A stretch of 64,000 bases of DNA from Sphingobacterium lumbrici. Lineage in GTDB: Bacteria > Bacteroidota > Bacteroidia > Sphingobacteriales > Sphingobacteriaceae. Of this stretch, positions 1 through 8,196 are shown piece by piece. Position numbers and translations under genes: made by a program. The notes below the pieces were generated by a model. It saw only the letters and a program-made list of their open reading frames with translations, had not been told where the DNA came from and ran no database searches. The number at the start of each line of letters is the position of its first letter. Position 1 is the stretch's first letter. The stretch lies in NCBI RefSeq assembly GCF_006476045.1, contig NZ_SRZY01000031.1, positions 62,001 through 126,000 on the forward strand, written 5' to 3'.

Positions 1-1576
1 GAATGACTTAGAGTATTTGCTAGGTACATACTCTGCAGCTAATGTGGGTAATTTTACGTTTTGGAGTCGCATGTATGGCGGTATACGCCGTTGTTACACT
101 TTGCTCAACAATGTGGATAAGGTACCACACATGGAAGAAGAGCTTAAGTCAGTATACAAGGCTGAAGCGAAGTTTTTGATTGCTTATTATCATTTTATAC
201 TGCTTAAGGCTTATGGTCCCATTATTTTGGCAAAAGATGAATATGCACTGGATATTCGAGCAGGGGAATATCCAAAGCGCAGTCATTTTGACGAATGTGT
301 TAATTGGATTGTTGCCTTGTATGATGAGGCCTTTAATGACTTGTTGGAAAAGCAAGCTACAACCTACTATGGACGAGCTACAAAGACTGCGGCAAAAGCT
401 TTAAAGGGAAGATTGTTGTTATATGCGGCATCTCCACTTTTTAATGGAAACGATGCTTTTTTTGGCAATAGTTTAAAAGATCCCGAAACCGGAGAAGCAC
501 TTATGAGTTTAACCAAGGAAGATGGCAAATGGGAACGCGCATACATTGCTTGTTTAGAAGCAGCTAGTTACGCAGAGCAGAATGGATATCTTCTGTATGA
601 GGGTGTTCCGACCGAAGAATTGCCCTACCCTTCAAATGCTACCGAGTGGAGTTTGCGCATGACATTTGTAGACCGTAATTCCAGTGAGGTAATCTGGGCA
701 GATCCTAGACAAGAAGGTTTTTATGAATACCAGAATAATGCAACACCACGTCACCCCACAGATGATGGGGCATCATGGAACAATTTGGCTCCAACACTCA
801 CTTCTGTAAAAATGTTCTATACTGAGAATGGTTTGCCGATCGAGGAAGATCCACAGTACTTTACCGCAAATCAATACTATTCTACTGGTCTCTATAATGG
901 ACGAAGCACAGCAAACTTACATTTAAAGCGAGAGCCTCGATTTTATGCTTGGATTGCGTTTCAAAATGGTTGGTATGAAATGTCGCGGGATGGTGAGAAG
1001 AGAATTGTAACGGAATTTAGAAATGAAGATCCTCATGGTAAGGGGAATCGGTCCAGAAATTACTCGATGTCAGGCTATTTAGTTAAGAAAGGCGTAGGGC
1101 TTTCTTACGACACCAGAAATGGATATCCAAACTATCCATGGCCTTTGATTCGTCTGGCAGAACTGTACTTAAATATCGCAGAGGCAGCAATTGAAAGTAA
1201 TAAACTTGATATTGGAAAGGATTACCTTGATAAGGTTAGAAAGAGAGCGGGAATTCCTACCGTGAATGATGCCTGGGCTTCTGTAGCGTCATTGACGAAG
1301 GATAAGTTGAGGCAGGTCGTTCGTCAAGAGCGAGCTATTGAATTATTCATGGAGGGACAGTTGGGATGGGATATCAAACGTTGGAAAGTAGCGGAACAAT
1401 ATATGGGGAAGAATCCGAAAGGAATGAACCTGAATGGTGCAACTGATGAGGCTTTTTTCAAAGAAACTGAAATCGAACAGGCTTGGAAGTTTGTGGCCCC
1501 TAAAAATTATCTGCTTCCTATACAAGATAAGGAAATAAATATAAATAATAAGCTTGTTCAAAATCCAGGCTATTAA
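1..1576 (+). CDS. SusD/RagB-family glycan-binding protein, 5' end missing
   Basis: The reading frame is open from base 2, so the N-terminus (signal peptide and lipobox) lies outside the window; the TTG at 17 is not a real start. SusD-family features are visible: TPR-like helices with YYRxAxxxAK-type segments early, and the C-terminal WPLIRLAELYLNIAEA segment followed by a LDKVRKRAGIP turn, then RQERAIELFMEGQLGWDIKRW. SusD lipoproteins sit on the outer membrane and lid the SusC pore during glycan uptake. The partner susC is expected just upstream. It starts a unit with the discoidin lipoprotein, the M60 peptidase and the GH43 remnant. The family call is secure; the substrate is unknown. Confidence 0.93.
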   Translation, partial: NDLEYLLGTYSAANVGNFTFWSRMYGGIRRCYTLLNNVDKVPHMEEELKSVYKAEAKFLIAYYHFILLKAYGPIILAKDEYALDIRAGEYPKRSHFDECVNWIVALYDEAFNDLLEKQATTYYGRATKTAAKALKGRLLLYAASPLFNGNDAFFGNSLKDPETGEALMSLTKEDGKWERAYIACLEAASYAEQNGYLLYEGVPTEELPYPSNATEWSLRMTFVDRNSSEVIWADPRQEGFYEYQNNATPRHPTDDGASWNNLAPTLTSVKMFYTENGLPIEEDPQYFTANQYYSTGLYNGRSTANLHLKREPRFYAWIAFQNGWYEMSRDGEKRIVTEFRNEDPHGKGNRSRNYSMSGYLVKKGVGLSYDTRNGYPNYPWPLIRLAELYLNIAEAAIESNKLDIGKDYLDKVRKRAGIPTVNDAWASVASLTKDKLRQVVRQERAIELFMEGQLGWDIKRWKVAEQYMGKNPKGMNLNGATDEAFFKETEIEQAWKFVAPKNYLLPIQDKEININNKLVQNPGY

Positions 1577-1607
1577 AAGAAGACAACCCTTAAAAAAAGA
1601 TCATATT

Positions 1608-2465
1608 ATGAAAGCTATAAGGACCGTATTATCATTTATGGCGCTGCTGGTATTTTTTTCTTGTAATCATAAGGAGGAAGCAGCGTTGCCATCAGATGTA
1701 AAGAATTTGAGAGCCGAACCCCGAATAGGAGGTGTCATGTTACGTTGGGATAACCCTTCTGATATGAATTTTATGTACGTAACGATAACCTATAAAATAC
1801 CTAAGACAGGCCAATTGATAAGAACCAATGTCAGTCACTTTGCGGATTCGTTGTTGGTTGAAAATCTATTGGCAAAAGACGGGGAGTATACCTTTGAACT
1901 AAGTACCGTAGGGGAGAGTAAGGGGGTCAGCCCCAATAGCCTGACCGTTAGTGCTACAGCACTCCGTAAGCCGCCGGTGATTACGGAATATTCGGAAAAA
2001 ATTGATTTTGAAGTTGGTGCCCTTTCTGCCAATGCTTCAGATCCTTCTGAGGGAAATCTGGCCAATCTTATTGATGGAAATCTCACAACTTTTTACCACA
2101 CCAATTGGCATGAGGTAATTCCCTATCCACATTGGATACAATTCGATCTGAGCGAACCTGTCGAAAGTGTGAAGTATATTTCTTGGAATAGAAGTGGCAG
2201 TGGTGGAGGCAATGCGGATGAGGTATCTATAACAGGGAGCAATGACGGCAGTGAATGGGTAGAATTGGGAAGGGTGCTGTCTGACGAGTTGCCTAGTACG
2301 GGAGGAGCAAGATTCGAATCATCCATTTTCTCTAAGGAGGGAATGACCTTTCAGAAAATCCGTTATAATGCTATACGTGGACGAGGAGGCAATACTTGGT
2401 TTCACATGGCCGAGATAGAGCTTCATAAAGCCTGGTTTGTCGTCGAGGATCCAGAAAGTGAGTAG
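1608..2465 (+). CDS. Surface lipoprotein with Fn3-like and F5/8 type C (discoidin) domains
   Basis: The start at 1608 is preferred because it gives a lipoprotein signal (MKAIRTVL..., cysteine at residue 20 in FFSCN); longer frames begin inside the SusD gene. Residues 25-120 resemble the Fn3-like DUF4959 domain of Bacteroidota lipoproteins. Residues 130-275 look like an F5/8 type C domain, with LIDGNLTTFYHTNW followed by WIQFDL. Such proteins are surface glycan-binding partners of SusC/SusD. It begins 31 bases after the SusD stop and precedes the M60 gene by 43 bases, so one transcript is likely. No catalytic residues are apparent. The ligand is unknown. Confidence 0.8.
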   Translation: MKAIRTVLSFMALLVFFSCNHKEEAALPSDVKNLRAEPRIGGVMLRWDNPSDMNFMYVTITYKIPKTGQLIRTNVSHFADSLLVENLLAKDGEYTFELSTVGESKGVSPNSLTVSATALRKPPVITEYSEKIDFEVGALSANASDPSEGNLANLIDGNLTTFYHTNWHEVIPYPHWIQFDLSEPVESVKYISWNRSGSGGGNADEVSITGSNDGSEWVELGRVLSDELPSTGGARFESSIFSKEGMTFQKIRYNAIRGRGGNTWFHMAEIELHKAWFVVEDPESE

Positions 2466-2508
2466 AGGATTTTATGTCGATAAATACATTAAATAATTTG
2501 AAATTGTT

Positions 2509-4806
2509 ATGAACATAAGAATAATATTGTTATTTCTGGTATTGTTGAGCCAACTGGCACAATGTAAAAATAAGACCCCTATTATTGAGGAACCTATTCC
2601 TGAAAAGTATGAACCTACGAAACCTGAAGGTATCGAAGGAGATATACAGCTTAAAATAGGAACGGGAGAAGCATCTTCTGCCCAATCAGGCGAGGGGATT
2701 GGAATGTCTTTTGATGGGGATCCCGCGACTATTTATCATTCCCCTTGGTCTAATACCCAATTCCCGGTTACACTCACGTATACATTTGAAAAACCAGAAC
2801 ATGTAGATTATTTGGTATATAAACCGAGATCCGGTAGCGATAATGGACTATTTGGTAACTTTGAACTTTGGTTTACAACTAAAAGTAATCCCGAATATAA
2901 AAAAATAGGAAATTATGATTTTAAGGAACAGCACAAGCTTTCCACCGTTGTATTTCCGAAAACGCTGGAAGATGTAACATCATTTAAGTTCGTTGTAACA
3001 TCTGGAAGAAATAATTTTGTAAGCTGCGCCGAAATGGAGTTTTTTAGACGAGGACAGGGCTTAGAAGGGCTTTCCCTTATTTTTGCAGATGCACTCTGTA
3101 CGGAGCTAAAACACGGCATTACATCCGCGCAGATCAATGCAATGTCAAATCCGTTCTTTAAGACCATTGCCTTAAGCATGTTGTATGATAAATACCCAAA
3201 AGATTTTCGAATTCAAGAGTATCAGGCCTATCCTACCTTAGGGAGTACTTCACAGTTGCTGAAAATAAGTGGATATAACCCCTTTGAGAATCCTACAGGT
3301 ATTTATTTCTCATCGGGTTCGGAAGCAGTACTTCTTGTGGGTGATACCAAAGGAGAGCAAATCTCACTTCGTGTACATGATTTTAATAGCCATACCGATG
3401 GGTACTACCATTTGCAAACCGGCTTAAATAAGATTAAAATAACGACTAGTGGACTAGGGTATATTCATTTTTATACGGACAACTATCAAAATATTCCGGC
3501 AGTAAAGATCCATATTCCGAATGCGAAAGTAAATGGATATTTTGATAAGGCGAAGCACAAGAGTACCGATTGGGATCGATTACTCAATGCATCCGTATCC
3601 AGTTTTTTTGATATAAAAGGAGACTACATCAATCTTGCATATTCTACAGCAGAGCTCAAACAGCACTGTGCTGATGGGCTAGCGTTGATTAACCTGTATG
3701 ACGAGATTGCCAAAATGGAATACGATATCATGGGGTTGACAAAGTACAACAGAATTCCTAAGAATCACATGTTTGCAAGGACTGTCGAGTCCGGTTTATT
3801 TGCCGATGGTTGGGGAGCGGGATTTGCTCGAGGTTTTATGTATGAACTGGCTAATCCGGAGAAAGCAAAAGCTGGCGGTGCCTGGGCTATTGCCCATGAG
3901 TTGGGGCATGTTAACCAAATACGTCCGGGATTGAAATGGGTAAGTACTACAGAGGTCACCAATAATATTTATTCTGTATTGGTACGGTACGATTTCACGC
4001 CTAACAACATGCCTTTAGAGCATGAACGTGTCAATGATGGAGATGACAACAAAGTATTAGGAGGCCGATTCAACTCCTTTTTGAACTATGGTGTTGTCAA
4101 AGGAGAGCAATGGCTTTGTCAACGTGGACAGGATAAGATGGTAGGTTATGAAAATGGTGGCGATCATTTTGTTAAATTATGCCCTTTATGGCAGTTGTTG
4201 TTGTACTATCGTATAGCACAAGGTACGCCTTGGCATACCCCCGATTGGTACGCTGATGTGGCCGAGATCGTCAGAAATACAAATGAGTCTGGGATGAGTA
4301 ATGGTCAGCTGCAGCTTAATTTTATGAAAAATGTTTGTGATGTCGTTAAAGAGGATCTTACGGATTTCTTTATCAAGGTTGGTATGTTGAAACCTATAGA
4401 CAAGGAAATGGATGATTATAGCAGGGGACGACTTACAATTACACAAGCAGACTGTGATCAGTTGATCCAATATGCTAAAAAGTATAAAAAACCACAAAGC
4501 CCGGTTATCTATTATTTGACAGCTAATAGTTTAGATGCTTATCAAAAGCGTCTTTCCGTGTCCGGAAATTATAATCAGGGCATAGCGATGGATGCCATAC
4601 AAGGTTTCTGTAAAATCAGCCATAGTGTCTGGAAAAATGTAGCTGTTTTTGAAACGTACCAAGGAGACGAATTGGTTAAAGTCGCCATGGTTGGAACCGA
4701 TTCCGAAGACCAGAGTTCTACCGTGTTGCGTTATCCACAAGGATCTACACGGATAGAAGCTGTGGCTTGGGATGGTCAGCGGACATTGGTATATGGACAA
4801 CGATAA
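2509..4806 (+). CDS. M60-family (enhancin-like) zinc metallopeptidase lipoprotein with F5/8 type C domain
   Basis: A lipoprotein signal comes first (MNIRIILLFLVLLSQLAQC). Residues 50-175 look like a discoidin domain (SFDGDPATIYHSPW). The M60 catalytic region follows, with zinc motif H463-E464-L-G-H467 and a downstream glutamate at E482. This fits the family pattern HExxH plus a distal Glu. M60-like enzymes of gut and soil bacteria cut O-glycosylated proteins such as mucins, and the fused sugar-binding domain fits a glycoprotein substrate. The full motif and the 765-residue length suggest an active enzyme. It sits between the discoidin lipoprotein and the GH43 remnant. Mucin as the true substrate is inference. 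Confidence 0.88.
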   Translation: MNIRIILLFLVLLSQLAQCKNKTPIIEEPIPEKYEPTKPEGIEGDIQLKIGTGEASSAQSGEGIGMSFDGDPATIYHSPWSNTQFPVTLTYTFEKPEHVDYLVYKPRSGSDNGLFGNFELWFTTKSNPEYKKIGNYDFKEQHKLSTVVFPKTLEDVTSFKFVVTSGRNNFVSCAEMEFFRRGQGLEGLSLIFADALCTELKHGITSAQINAMSNPFFKTIALSMLYDKYPKDFRIQEYQAYPTLGSTSQLLKISGYNPFENPTGIYFSSGSEAVLLVGDTKGEQISLRVHDFNSHTDGYYHLQTGLNKIKITTSGLGYIHFYTDNYQNIPAVKIHIPNAKVNGYFDKAKHKSTDWDRLLNASVSSFFDIKGDYINLAYSTAELKQHCADGLALINLYDEIAKMEYDIMGLTKYNRIPKNHMFARTVESGLFADGWGAGFARGFMYELANPEKAKAGGAWAIAHELGHVNQIRPGLKWVSTTEVTNNIYSVLVRYDFTPNNMPLEHERVNDGDDNKVLGGRFNSFLNYGVVKGEQWLCQRGQDKMVGYENGGDHFVKLCPLWQLLLYYRIAQGTPWHTPDWYADVAEIVRNTNESGMSNGQLQLNFMKNVCDVVKEDLTDFFIKVGMLKPIDKEMDDYSRGRLTITQADCDQLIQYAKKYKKPQSPVIYYLTANSLDAYQKRLSVSGNYNQGIAMDAIQGFCKISHSVWKNVAVFETYQGDELVKVAMVGTDSEDQSSTVLRYPQGSTRIEAVAWDGQRTLVYGQR

Positions 4807-4904
4807 TCAATACTATGAATATAATTAATTTAGTTTTTAGAAGAAAGGGAGTCCTTGTGTATTGTGCTATACAATCACGATATTAAATGCTGGTTATAGT
4901 ATAA

Positions 4905-5312
4905 ATGAAAAATATGATAGAGAAAGATTACAGAAGGCAGTTATGTCTGCTCCTTAGTTTGGTATTGATGTTGTTCTCTTTTACACAATCTGTAGCACAG
5001 CAGGTATGGAGTCCGGATAATGGTAATGGCACATTTACCAATCCTCTGATGTGGGGAGACTGGCCGGATCCGGATATTATTCGGGTGGGAGATAAATTTT
5101 GGGTAAGGGCACGTGTTACAGATAAGGAATTTGTTGCCAAGTTTTATTATAGTACGGATGGTGAAAATTTTTATGTAATAGGGAACGAACTAAAGATGCA
5201 GTTGGGGTTACCGTGGACAGCCAATCGTTTTGCTTTGTTTAACTATAGTAAGACTAATGAAGGGATAGGTGGCTATGCGGATTTTAATTGGTTTAGATTT
5301 ACTAACAAATAA
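4905..5312 (+). pseudogene. GH43 beta-xylosidase-like remnant with an in-frame internal deletion
   Basis: The 135-residue frame has a signal peptide, then a typical GH43 N-terminus: VWSPDNGNGTFTNPL and WPDPDIIRVGDKFW, including the Asp (D55) expected as catalytic base. At W66 (base 5100) it passes directly into what looks like the C-terminal concanavalin-like domain of GH43 xylosidases: VRARV, FYYSTDGENF, then FALFNYSKTNEGIGGYADFNWFRF split by normal turns. Family members are usually above 500 residues, so nearly the whole five-bladed propeller, with the general acid, is missing while the frame stays open. It cannot be an active glycosidase. Whether the product is made is unknown. A strong terminator follows. 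Confidence 0.78.
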
Positions 5313-5372
5313 AAAATATCCGGTCTATAATACTTTTTCAAATCAAGATCATTTTTAGGAATAAATTTCTAT

Positions 5373-5407
5373 ATGGAAGGCTCTGACTATAGAGCCTTCC
5401 ATTTTTG
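5373..5407 (+). terminator. Rho-independent terminator of the first locus
   Basis: A perfect 12-base stem (ATGGAAGGCTCT at 5373-5384, complement at 5391-5402) with a six-base loop is followed by a T-rich stretch. It lies 60 bases after the GH43 remnant and separates it from the phosphoesterase unit. Confidence 0.85.
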
Positions 5408-5459
5408 TTAGATTTTTTTGCCGGAGAGTATGTAGAAAGTATTAAACAAAAAAAGAGAA

Positions 5460-5487
5460 CTAGGGAAACCCTAGGCTGTGTCGTCTT
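5460..5487 (+). promoter_or_regulatory. Predicted ECF-sigma promoter, site A
   Basis: CTAGGG at 5460-5465, fifteen bases, then TCGTCTT at 5481-5487. The same two boxes with identical spacing occur at 12270 and 16484, and with a variant second box on the minus strand at 12215. The CGTC core resembles -10 elements of ECF sigma promoters. At this site the first box is half of an inverted repeat, CTAGGG-aaa-CCCTAG, which could be an operator. It would drive the phosphoesterase and oxidoreductase genes through a leader of about 260 bases. Confidence 0.6.
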
Positions 5488-5753
5488 GTAGACTGAGATC
5501 AAACAACTGACATCGTTTAAGGATTGGTTGTCGAACGAAGGGTAATCCGTAAAAACAACTTAAAAATCCGTTAAAGTAATTTAAATATTATTTGTAGTTA
5601 ATGTTGTGTGAGGGTCTCAGTGGATATATGTTTGATGACAGACATACATCAGCGGAATTGTGTTGACCCTGCGTTCTATTGTCGTACTATTTCCGTAATT
5701 CAAATGATCTTAAATCCTAATCTGAAGGAAGTATTTAATTGGAAATAATATAT
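5488..5753 (+). other. Long untranslated leader after promoter site A
   Basis: This AT-rich stretch between the predicted promoter and the phosphoesterase gene contains no convincing gene. The longest frame seen with an ATG (near 5602, about 21 codons) has no ribosome site. I see no known riboswitch or strong hairpin. Confidence 0.4.
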
Positions 5754-6602
5754 ATGAAACATTTTTTTTTGACCGTAGCGCTGACTGCAGTTGTTTATCT
5801 GACACATGCGCAGCAGAAATTTTCTTTTGCATTTTTTACGGATCTACATCTGAATACGAGTACCGAGACAAAGTGTTTTGATGCGCTTGGTCAGGCAATT
5901 CAGAGTGCAAAATCCAAAAAGGTAGATTTTGTTTTAAGTGGTGGAGACAATGTGGATGTAGATGCCTACAAGGCGGAGCAGTTGCCACAGGCCAGAAGTA
6001 TGTTTCAGCGGTACAAAGATCAGGTGGATGCCTCAAAGCTAAAATGGTATTACAGTATCGGCAATCATGACCGTTTCTGGCATTATGAAGGTAAGCATGG
6101 CTCCGGACTGTTTGAATCTGTGTTTGGACAAAGTTATTATAGTTTTGAACACAAAGGTTGGCGCTTTGTCGTGCTCAATTCTACTCAAGTCTGCGATGGC
6201 AAGTATTGTGTAGATGACGAGCAGCGCCTCTGGTTGGAGCAGGTGCTAGCGCAGACATCCAAAGATCAGCCTATTGTTGTGGTGACGCATGTTCCATTCT
6301 TGTCGTTATACTACCCAGTCTTAGAGGGACGTTATACAGACGCGGACACATTTGCTAATCAAAAGGCGATATTTGACCTATTTGGTAGTCACAATCTGAA
6401 ACTGGTATTGCAGGGACATCAGCATTTGTATGAAGAAATTAAAGTCAAAGGAGTACAATTTATTACTGCTGGTGCTATCAGTGCGAGTTGGTGGGGAGGC
6501 CCTTTCCACGGTACGCAGGAAGGTTATCTCAAAGTCGACTTGGATGGAGATAAGTTTAAATGGGAGTATATCGACTACGGTTGGACTGTTAGTGGAAAAT
6601 AG
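5754..6602 (+). CDS. Secreted calcineurin-like metallophosphoesterase
   Basis: The 282-residue protein starts with a signal peptide (MKHFFLTVALTAVVYLTHAQ). All metal-binding motifs of the calcineurin-like phosphoesterase fold are present: D30-L-H32, G64-D65-N66, G103-N104-H105-D106, then VVTHVPF and GHQHLY. The family hydrolyses phosphomono- or diesters with two metal ions, and here it would act in the periplasm or outside. ATG 5754 is chosen over an upstream TTG because it opens the signal peptide. The neighbouring Gfo/Idh/MocA gene follows after 150 bases. The substrate is not evident; purple acid phosphatase-like or phosphodiesterase activity is possible. Confidence 0.88.
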   Translation: MKHFFLTVALTAVVYLTHAQQKFSFAFFTDLHLNTSTETKCFDALGQAIQSAKSKKVDFVLSGGDNVDVDAYKAEQLPQARSMFQRYKDQVDASKLKWYYSIGNHDRFWHYEGKHGSGLFESVFGQSYYSFEHKGWRFVVLNSTQVCDGKYCVDDEQRLWLEQVLAQTSKDQPIVVVTHVPFLSLYYPVLEGRYTDADTFANQKAIFDLFGSHNLKLVLQGHQHLYEEIKVKGVQFITAGAISASWWGGPFHGTQEGYLKVDLDGDKFKWEYIDYGWTVSGK

Positions 6603-6752
6603 TGTAACCTTAATGATATAGTATACGACTTCGTTTTTTTGATATATTTACAGTTGTACCTAGGGTGTGTAATGTTTTGGTATATTAGGTCTATCATTAA
6701 GACGTGTTGTGTGTGTCGAAGGGATTCAATTACTATAAATCAAATACTAAAT

Positions 6753-8036
6753 ATGGACAGAAGAGATTTTATTGATAAAAGTATAAAGGCCGGCTTAGCC
6801 TTTTCTATCGTCCCACGGTCGGTGTTGGGAGGGGCTAATTTTGTAGCTCCCAGTGACCGGATCAACTTGGGATATATTGGTGTGGGTAAGCAATCGTACT
6901 GGTTAATGCAGGAGCTTGCCAAATGTAAAGAAGTATTGATACAAGCGGCCAGTGATGTAGACGCTAGAAAATTAGCTAACTTTATTTCGGAAACGAACAA
7001 AGTACAAGTCAATCTAGGGAAACCATCTGTCCAAATGAAAGGATATGGGCTGTATCGCGAGTTGTTGGAGAATAAGGATATTGATGCTGTAGTCATCGCT
7101 ACACCAGATCATTGGCATGCTCAGATTGCTGTGGACGCGGCAAAGGCTGGCAAGGATATCTATTGTGAAAAGCCGTTGGCGCTGACCATAGCTGAAGGTA
7201 GGGCGATGGTCAATGCGAGTAGGAAGTATAAACGTGTATTTCAGACGGGGAGTATGCAACGCTCTTCTTTTAATTTCAGACAAGCAGTAGAGTTGATCCG
7301 GAATGGTTATATCGGTGAGATAAAGGAAGTCAACGTAGAGATAGGTGAGCCTGTCAAGCAGTGCGATCTACCTTCTATGCCTGCCCCCAAAGAGTTGGAT
7401 TGGGATTTGTGGGTAGGGCCATCACCGTACAGGGGCTATCATCCTATATTGGCACCCGAATTGGGTGATTCGAGTTGGGCGGGATGGCGTTGGTATCGTG
7501 ATTTTGGAGGAGGTCATGTGACGGATTGGGGTGCGCATATGTTTGATGTAGTACAATGGGCTTTGGATATGGATAATAGTGGTCCGGTATTGTTCAACCC
7601 ACCGAAAATGCCCCTTGCACAAAGTGGACTCTCCTACATGTATAAAAATGGGATAAAGGTCAATCATACCAAATGGGGTGCGCATAATGCGATACAATTT
7701 ATTGGTACGGAAGGCATCATTGAAGTGAGTCGTTCATTCATCCGCAGCAATAAAGATGGTCTGGCATCATTAAAATTTGGTGATCGGGACAAGCGAGTAT
7801 ACTTCAGTGATAACCATTATCAGGATTGGATCGATGCCATCAAAAAGCGGTCGAAACCGATCTGTGATGTAGAGATAGGGCATAGGACGAGTACCGTCTG
7901 CAACGCAGTCAATATCGCCTACGAATTGCAAAAGGACCTGAAATGGGACCCAAAGAAGGAAGAGTTTGACAATGAATTTGCAAACCTGATGAGAAGTAGA
8001 CCCTATCGTGGCGACTGGGACTTCAATGCTTTTTAG
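6753..8036 (+). CDS. Tat-type secreted Gfo/Idh/MocA-family oxidoreductase
   Basis: The start at 6753 places a twin arginine (MDRRDF) before a hydrophobic stretch and the Rossmann motif GYIGVGKQ (residues 40-47). Upstream codons in the frame give no sensible protein. The family catalytic motif E139-K140-P141 follows, then a C-terminal substrate domain. Members bind NAD(P) tightly; secreted ones oxidise or epimerise sugars, perform GH109-like glycoside cleavage, or make 3-keto sugars, with cofactor loaded before Tat export. It shares a unit with the phosphoesterase, although a CTAGGG half-site at 6660 could mark its own promoter. Its reaction cannot be read from sequence. Confidence 0.88.
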   Translation: MDRRDFIDKSIKAGLAFSIVPRSVLGGANFVAPSDRINLGYIGVGKQSYWLMQELAKCKEVLIQAASDVDARKLANFISETNKVQVNLGKPSVQMKGYGLYRELLENKDIDAVVIATPDHWHAQIAVDAAKAGKDIYCEKPLALTIAEGRAMVNASRKYKRVFQTGSMQRSSFNFRQAVELIRNGYIGEIKEVNVEIGEPVKQCDLPSMPAPKELDWDLWVGPSPYRGYHPILAPELGDSSWAGWRWYRDFGGGHVTDWGAHMFDVVQWALDMDNSGPVLFNPPKMPLAQSGLSYMYKNGIKVNHTKWGAHNAIQFIGTEGIIEVSRSFIRSNKDGLASLKFGDRDKRVYFSDNHYQDWIDAIKKRSKPICDVEIGHRTSTVCNAVNIAYELQKDLKWDPKKEEFDNEFANLMRSRPYRGDWDFNAF

Positions 8037-8072
8037 AAAAAAATAGATTAGTAATAACATAAAAGAGCAAGG

Positions 8073-8106
8073 GCTACACGTGCATTAAGTACGTGTAGCT
8101 TTTTTT
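8073..8106 (+). terminator. Rho-independent terminator after the oxidoreductase gene
   Basis: A nine-base perfect stem (GCTACACGT at 8073-8081, complement at 8091-8099) is followed by seven T residues. It ends the rightward phosphoesterase-oxidoreductase unit before the convergent GH110-like gene. Confidence 0.8.
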
Positions 8107-8196
8107 ATAGTATATACAGTTACATCTCGTTTCTTATGGCTGAAGCCATAAGAATATTGAGGTTTTATTAGCATTTGGTACGAATAATAACAGGCT

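Noticed and set aside
6660..6687. CTAGGG before the Gfo/Idh/MocA gene as a fifth promoter site
   Set aside because: The first box is exact, but the base stretch fifteen positions on (TATATTA) matches only two of seven positions; kept as a half-site only.
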